This document shows, in pieces, positions 60,116 to 64,000 of a stretch of DNA of 64,000 bases. The notes beneath the pieces were generated by a model. It was not told the DNA's origin. It saw nothing but the letters and a program-made list of their open reading frames with translations, and ran no database searches. The stretch lies in contig JADLFV010000128.1 of assembly GCA_020849625.1 (NCBI GenBank), positions 20,071 through 84,070 of the forward strand, written 5' to 3'. This stretch comes from Phycisphaeraceae bacterium. GTDB taxonomy: Bacteria > Planctomycetota > Phycisphaerae > Phycisphaerales > Phycisphaeraceae. The translations under genes and the position numbers were made by a program. The number at the start of each line of letters is the position of its first letter. Position 1 is the first letter of the stretch.

Positions 60116-60955
60116 ATGAGCTCACGTCGCGTCATCCTCTGTGGCGGCCTGCAATCGAGCGGGTCTTCGCTGATCTCCTGGTGCTTCCTGCAACGCCGCG
60201 ACACCGACGGGGTCTTCGATGCCAACGGCGACATGGTCTTCCGCCCCACCGGCACCACCGCGCCGTATCTCTGGTACAAGACCACCATCAGCGGGTTTTC
60301 GCTGTGCGAGCAGATCGCCTGTGCCGAGGACGAAAACTTCCAGGTGCTGCCCCTGCTGGTGGTGCGCGACGTGCGCGTGCTGTGGGCATCGCTGGCGGGC
60401 AAACCGTACGGCCGCAACGGGACCACCGCGGAGGACCCGCCGCTGCGCATTCGCATGCGACGCTTCCTGGCCGACTGGCAGACCTTCCGCGCCAACAACT
60501 GGACGATGCTGCGCTACGAGTCGTTCGTCAATGACCCGGAACTCACGCTGCGCAACGTGTGCGAACACCTGGGCATCCCCTGGGACGAGGGCATGTTGCG
60601 CTGGCCCAAGCACGCGGACGACATCTCCAACACGGTGCACGGCAACGCCACCTTCAACGAAACGCGCGAGGACGATCTGCTGGCCACCCTGCGCCCTGAA
60701 TCGGTCAGCACGATCAAGGGCTCAATCCCGCGCCACGATCTAGCCTGGCTGGAGAAAACGTTCTCCGGGTTCAATCAGGCGCACGATTATCCCGAGCATC
60801 TGAACGTGCCTGATGGCGGCATCGCCCGGGCGGTGCCCAGCTTCGACGTGACCCGCCGCTTCCGCTGGCGCCTGCACCAGAAGCCGGTGCGCCTGCTCAT
60901 GCACCGCCTGGGTTTGCAGAAAACGATGCGCGAGCCGGGACAACCGAAACGGTGA
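60116..60955 (+). CDS. Sulfotransferase-like protein
   Basis: 279 residues. The 5'-phosphosulfate-binding loop appears as GLQSSGSSLISW at residues ~11-22, and the 3'-phosphate-binding strand and helix as LVVRDVRVLWASLAG. A conserved MLRYESFVNDPELTLRNVCE block, then HLGIPWD, corresponds to the late sulfotransferase motif. These enzymes transfer sulfate from PAPS to sugars, lipids or peptides. The target is unknown. The stop TGA (60953-60955) lies in the left arm of the following heptamer palindrome. Confidence 0.88.
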   Translation: MSSRRVILCGGLQSSGSSLISWCFLQRRDTDGVFDANGDMVFRPTGTTAPYLWYKTTISGFSLCEQIACAEDENFQVLPLLVVRDVRVLWASLAGKPYGRNGTTAEDPPLRIRMRRFLADWQTFRANNWTMLRYESFVNDPELTLRNVCEHLGIPWDEGMLRWPKHADDISNTVHGNATFNETREDDLLATLRPESVSTIKGSIPRHDLAWLEKTFSGFNQAHDYPEHLNVPDGGIARAVPSFDVTRRFRWRLHQKPVRLLMHRLGLQKTMREPGQPKR

Positions 60956-61036
60956 TCTCTGATGTCTGATTGCGGATGTCTGATGTAAAGGCATCGCGCA
61001 TTGCGACATCAGCAATCAGCAATCACACCTCAGACA
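60953..61036. repeat. Heptamer palindrome supplying two stop codons
   Basis: The left arm is TGATCTC, TGATGTC, TGATTGC, GGATGTC, TGATGTA; the right arm is GACATCA, GCAATCA, GCAATCA, CACCTCA, GACATTA. The sulfotransferase stop (60953-60955) and the DUF971 stop (61030-61032, complement) are both inside the arms. Confidence 0.93.
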
Positions 61037-61356
61037 TTATCTCTGGGTGCGATTTCCTGGAGGTAGCTCCACGAGTAGATGCCGGTGTCGTGGCCGTCGG
61101 AGAAGCGGATGCGCAGGGCGTAGCGGCCGACCAGTTCCGCACTCTCCGCCACGATGGCCCCCCCTTGCGCCGCCGAGGCCGGCAGCACGGTCAACGGGTT
61201 GTGCGCCATCTGATCCCGCAATTCACGGGCGTCGGCCGAGGGCGACATCCTGCGCAGGTAAGCGATCGGATAGACGCTGACCGAGCCATCAGACCAGGTG
61301 ATGGTCAGGGCCTTGTCCTTCTTGAGGTCAATTTTCCTGGGCGTAAGCCCTTGCAT
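61030..61356 (-). CDS. DUF971 (gamma-butyrobetaine hydroxylase-like N-terminal) protein
   Basis: 108 residues. The domain is clear: ALTITWSDGSVSVYPIAYLR, then later LRIRFSDGHDTGIYSWSYLQ. Stand-alone DUF971 proteins are widespread and often lie near Mrp/ApbC Fe-S carriers; no such gene is here. Residues ~55-75 include a longer loop than usual. The final residues and stop are in the palindrome at 60953-61036. It is downstream of a lipoprotein gene on the same strand, 21 bases after it. Confidence 0.9.
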   Translation of the reverse strand: MQGLTPRKIDLKKDKALTITWSDGSVSVYPIAYLRRMSPSADARELRDQMAHNPLTVLPASAAQGGAIVAESAELVGRYALRIRFSDGHDTGIYSWSYLQEIAPRDNV

Positions 61357-61377
61357 CTTGAACTGCCGCGGTTGGCG

Positions 61378-61905
61378 TTACTTTTGCATCGCTGCATCGG
61401 GCGCGGGTGCGGGCTCGGCGGCGGGGGCGCTTTCAGGCGCAGGCTCGGCGGCGTCGGTGTCGGCTTTGATCTGCTGATCCACCGCGGCCGGCTCGCTCAT
61501 GATCTGTACGTTGCCCATGGCGGGGGCGGGCATAGAGGTGGCGGCGGCTTCGGCGTAGGCGGTGTCGATGCGCACCGGGTGCGGCGGCAGGTTGACCACG
61601 CCGTAGTCCTCGCCGGCGGAGAAGAAGGCTGCGGCCTTGCTGTCGGTGGCCACCAGCTTGTACTCCATCAGCGTGGGCAGGTCGGCATCGACCACCACCG
61701 CGGGCACATCGCTGGCGCGATCGAAGTCGAGGACCAGCGAGTATTGCGGGGGCACGTCCATGCTCCAGATGGTCTGCCCGGTGACGGTATCGATCACAGC
61801 CACGGAAGCGGGGTTGGCATCGGTAGAGTGAATGGTCTGCGTGTCGGTCGAGCAGCCTGCAATCAGCAGAGCGGCGGTCAACAGGGGCAGGAGGGCATAT
61901 CGCAT
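61378..61905 (-). CDS. Lipoprotein with a Pro/Ala-rich C-terminus
   Basis: 175 residues from the ATG at 61905, with GGAG 7 bases upstream. Lipoprotein signal MRYALLPLLTAALLIAGC with lipobox LIAGC (Cys18). The first ~110 residues after it form a small beta domain (ASVAVIDTVTGQTIWSMDVP, YSLVLDFDRASDV); the last ~35 residues are Pro, Ala and Glu only (EPAPESAPAAEPAPAPDAA), a likely extended spacer. No function can be assigned. It is in tandem with the DUF971 gene. Confidence 0.8.
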   Translation of the reverse strand: MRYALLPLLTAALLIAGCSTDTQTIHSTDANPASVAVIDTVTGQTIWSMDVPPQYSLVLDFDRASDVPAVVVDADLPTLMEYKLVATDSKAAAFFSAGEDYGVVNLPPHPVRIDTAYAEAAATSMPAPAMGNVQIMSEPAAVDQQIKADTDAAEPAPESAPAAEPAPAPDAAMQK

Positions 61906-61985
61906 GGGAAGTCTCCAGGAGTAAGCGGCTTGGGTCGGCGACATTATGTCATAAATGCGGTCAATAGGGAACAGGGGGGCGGAGA

Positions 61986-62024
61986 AGCGTGAAAAGTGAA
62001 AGGTGGGAAGTGAAAAGTGGAGAG
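61986..62024. repeat. Solitary heptamer array downstream of an araC-type gene
   Basis: Units GAAAAGT, GAAAGGT, GGGAAGT, GAAAAGT of 7 bases, with no inverted partner nearby. Confidence 0.75.
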
Positions 62025-62035
62025 GGAAGGGGAGA

Positions 62036-63112
62036 TCAGTTGCGTTCGCGGTAGTCGGAGGGGCTCAGGCCCACCATGCGGTTGAAGGTGGCGGTGAAGT
62101 GGCCATGCGAAGCGAAGCCGCAGTGGCGGGCGATGTCGCCGATCGGGGCCCGGGTGCTGAGCAATTGGTGCTTGGCGTGCAGCAACTGATTGCGCAGCAG
62201 GAAATGCTTGGGGCTGATGCCGGCCTGGCGGGTGAACATGCGGTGGAAGTGGAAGGGGCTGGTCTGGACATATTGGGCCACGTCGGCCAGGGCCGGTGCG
62301 CGCTGATAGTGATCGGACAGATACCCCAGGGCCAATGCGACGCGCGGGTCCTCGACCATGCCAAGGGCTGGAGGGTCGGCTGTATCGAGTGTGCGTAGCT
62401 CCAGATACCAGTGGCGCTGATGTCCCTGATCGGCGCATCCCGGGCGGAAGCGCACCCATGTGGGTTGGCCTAGCAGGTTGATGAACAGGTGGTGGTACTG
62501 GTGGTCGGCCAGTTTCTTCCAGCGCTGTTGAATGACGGGGAACAGATCGCCCTTGATTTGCGCAGGCATCTCCTGATGCTGGGTCAGCCGCAGGCACATG
62601 ATGACGTCGGCGTGCAGGATGTCCTGCTCAGAGTCGAGCAGAATGCGGCAAAACTGCGGCTCGGTGGTGGCGTCGAAGCGCGCCACGATGTGGCGCAGCA
62701 GCGACGTGATCAGAAACTGCTCGTACGGGTCGTATGGCCGATCTTTGCGAGCGATCGCCAGCCACCAGTAGGATCGCAAGTTCAGACAGGCCGGCAGCGC
62801 CGCGGACAGGACGTGGCCGGGCAACAGGCTGTTGTCGGGATCCTCGGCCTGGTATATGCCACGGTTGATGGCATGCTGCACCAGGGGATTGTTATTCACT
62901 TTGAAGCCGTGCCAGCCGTCGGGTCGACCCTGAGATTGGCCGTCGATCAGAAGAAACGAGTCTGCGGATGGACGATCCGGCCGCAGGATAGCCAGGACAA
63001 TTGAATCGTAAGAGAGGATGCGAGACAGAGACTGACGCCAGAGCTGCGGTCGATCAGCCCAGGGCGGATCGAACGATGCGATAGCCTGTGAGAAGCTGTC
63101 GCCGGTTAACAT
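62036..63112 (-). CDS. AraC-family regulator with a long N-terminal sensor
   Basis: 358 residues from the ATG at 63112, with GAGAAAA upstream. The C-terminal ~100 residues are an AraC DNA-binding domain: VAQYVQTSPFHFHRMFTRQA, ISPKHFLLR, then IGDIARHCGFASHGHFTATF and the closing MVGLSPSDYRERN. The N-terminal ~250 residues are not a cupin: LSRILSYDSIVLAILRPDRP and later SLLRHIVARFDATT suggest a GAF-like alpha/beta sensor, as in LuxR/AraC proteins of oligotrophs. The ligand and target are unknown. The neighbouring gene is a Nudix hydrolase in tandem, 180 bases upstream. Confidence 0.9.
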   Translation of the reverse strand: MLTGDSFSQAIASFDPPWADRPQLWRQSLSRILSYDSIVLAILRPDRPSADSFLLIDGQSQGRPDGWHGFKVNNNPLVQHAINRGIYQAEDPDNSLLPGHVLSAALPACLNLRSYWWLAIARKDRPYDPYEQFLITSLLRHIVARFDATTEPQFCRILLDSEQDILHADVIMCLRLTQHQEMPAQIKGDLFPVIQQRWKKLADHQYHHLFINLLGQPTWVRFRPGCADQGHQRHWYLELRTLDTADPPALGMVEDPRVALALGYLSDHYQRAPALADVAQYVQTSPFHFHRMFTRQAGISPKHFLLRNQLLHAKHQLLSTRAPIGDIARHCGFASHGHFTATFNRMVGLSPSDYRERN

Positions 63113-63292
63113 TTTTCTCACAATGACAGCCACTCTGCCCCTACCATTCACCCGGCATGTCACCGAGCACGATTGCCCTGACGCAAGATCTTCAGATCTC
63201 CGCCGCCTATAGGTTAACCTACCCCTACATCCTAAACCCGGCAGGGGGGGTTCCGCAAATATTGAACAACACGGGTAAGGGAAAGCTAGAAT

Positions 63293-63844
63293 TTATGCGG
63301 TCGGTTTGTCGAGCTCGGCTACCCGATCATCGCCCGCATTAGCGGCCGGCTGTTCCAGCCGCCAGCGCAGAACGCCGCCACGACAGTCGATATGAGCGGC
63401 AAAAAACTGGCCCCTATAGCGCCAGAACAGCGGCCAGATCACCTGCAGATCCGTCTGCGGCAGGGCCAATTCGCCCAGCTTCCGCGGGTCGTGCCATTCC
63501 AGTCGGCCCTCCTCGAAAGTCTGGCGGTTCACGCTGACGGGTCCGATAACCTCGTACAGAAACATGAGCCAGTGGCACTGGTCTTCGTAGCCGGTCTCCG
63601 ACACGATGCCGGTCAGGTGCAGGCGTTCGATGCCGACGCGCAGGCCGGTCTCCTCGAAAATTTCGCGCACGGCACAGGCGGTGGGGCTTTCACCGACGCC
63701 CTGTTCGAGCTTGCCGCCGATGGGCGAGAACAGATCGCGGTTGGGCGCCTTGTGCCGGTGCAGCAGCAGGATGCGGCCCTGCTCATCGAACAGGTAGCAC
63801 AGCACGGCAATGCGATAGGGAAGCGGCTCGTTCACGCCGGACAT
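63293..63844 (-). CDS. Nudix hydrolase
   Basis: 183 residues. The Nudix box is complete: GGKLEQGVGESPTACAVREI continuing FEETGL, with the REFEETG core. The N-terminus YRIAVLCYLFDEQGRILLLH and the HRHKAPNRDLFSP stretch fit 8-oxo-dGTP/MutT-type or ADP-ribose enzymes. The C-terminal 50 residues are an unusual extension (FFAAHIDCRGGVLRWRLEQP). The substrate is not predictable. The next gene downstream on its strand is the AraC regulator; they may be separate units. Confidence 0.92.
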   Translation of the reverse strand: MSGVNEPLPYRIAVLCYLFDEQGRILLLHRHKAPNRDLFSPIGGKLEQGVGESPTACAVREIFEETGLRVGIERLHLTGIVSETGYEDQCHWLMFLYEVIGPVSVNRQTFEEGRLEWHDPRKLGELALPQTDLQVIWPLFWRYRGQFFAAHIDCRGGVLRWRLEQPAANAGDDRVAELDKPTA

Positions 63845-64000
63845 GATAGGGAATTAAGAAATTGATGAATTGGGTGATTGCTTCTATGTATGACGGCTCG
63901 TTGTCAAGGGCGAGGCGGGGTTTCCCATTCTTCTATCCGAGCATCGCGGCGCGGGCCGCTAGCCCAAGTGGGTGGTTTTCGAGAAGACCACGGCTGCCCC

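Overview
The window is a 64 kb piece of a GC-rich Gram-negative chromosome, most likely a planctomycete of the Phycisphaerae or a close relative. This rests on two secreted proteins ending in a PEP-CTERM-like tail (PTPASAAAG, a hydrophobic segment, an Arg cluster), a large DUF4159/prenyltransferase-repeat protein, a PadR/HAAS-type pair, a UroD-like/PhyH/NHL set, an N-terminally extended Rho and a KDO transferase (so an LPS-type outer membrane). No rRNA, tRNA, phage, integrase, transposase or CRISPR array was found. The taxonomic call is inference.

Layout. 1-6.7 kb: the end of gcvP, then a leftward run (zinc-ribbon protein, stand-alone CoaB, a catalytically dead M16 protein overlapping an Hpt-like gene that lacks its His, a membrane-anchored protein, an AraC regulator). 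6.9-13.2 kb: rightward PhyH dioxygenase, UroD-like protein, NHL protein, family 5 uracil-DNA glycosylase, HDOD-GGDEF protein, NYN RNase-like protein. 13.3-18.3 kb: pyrH, frr and a 1.1k-residue DUF4159 protein. 18.3-21.5 kb: lipoprotein, HAAS-type membrane protein, PadR, rpsT. 21.8-30.7 kb: HTH protein, ADP-forming acyl-CoA synthetase fused to GNAT, yebC, S41 protease, acylphosphatase, proB, kdtA. 30.8-43.2 kb: metG, GH127, dehydrogenase E2, two PEP-CTERM-like paralogues, sialate O-acetylesterase, RtcB, acs. 43.5-56 kb: secreted SIS-like protein, membrane P-loop ATPase, trpE, fliN-like, nfeD, a five-gene small-protein cluster ending in hicBA, sugar isomerase, MFS-PlsC fusion, GxxExxY nuclease-like protein, folE2. 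56-64 kb: cobalamin adenosyltransferase, coaE, rho, a nucleotidyltransferase pair, sulfotransferase, DUF971, lipoprotein, AraC, Nudix.

Most genes are housekeeping or metabolic and connect in small ways: CoaB and CoaE belong to CoA synthesis; the GNAT-fused acyl-CoA synthetase could acetylate the Acs encoded 16 kb away; UMP kinase and ribosome recycling factor form a conserved pair; GH127 and sialate esterase indicate polysaccharide use.

The most unusual feature is the DNA between the genes. Most gaps hold inverted repeats whose arms are degenerate tandem arrays with a unit of exactly 7 or 9 bases. The sequence differs from gap to gap but the architecture does not. Nonamer palindromes begin TGAACCGC, end GCGGTTCA, and several have another palindrome in their loop. 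Repeat arms supply stop or start codons for neighbouring genes, and single arms lie in frame inside kdtA, the E2 gene and trpE. One member carries a gene in its loop: a GxxExxY protein with a PD-(D/E)XK-like D..ELK motif, bracketed by 30-base arms matching at 28 positions, with a gene-free version of the same arms 2 kb away. A separate decamer, CCCCCGGAAG, recurs roughly twenty times. I regard the gene-bearing palindrome plus its solo relatives as the best candidate for an undescribed mobile system here.
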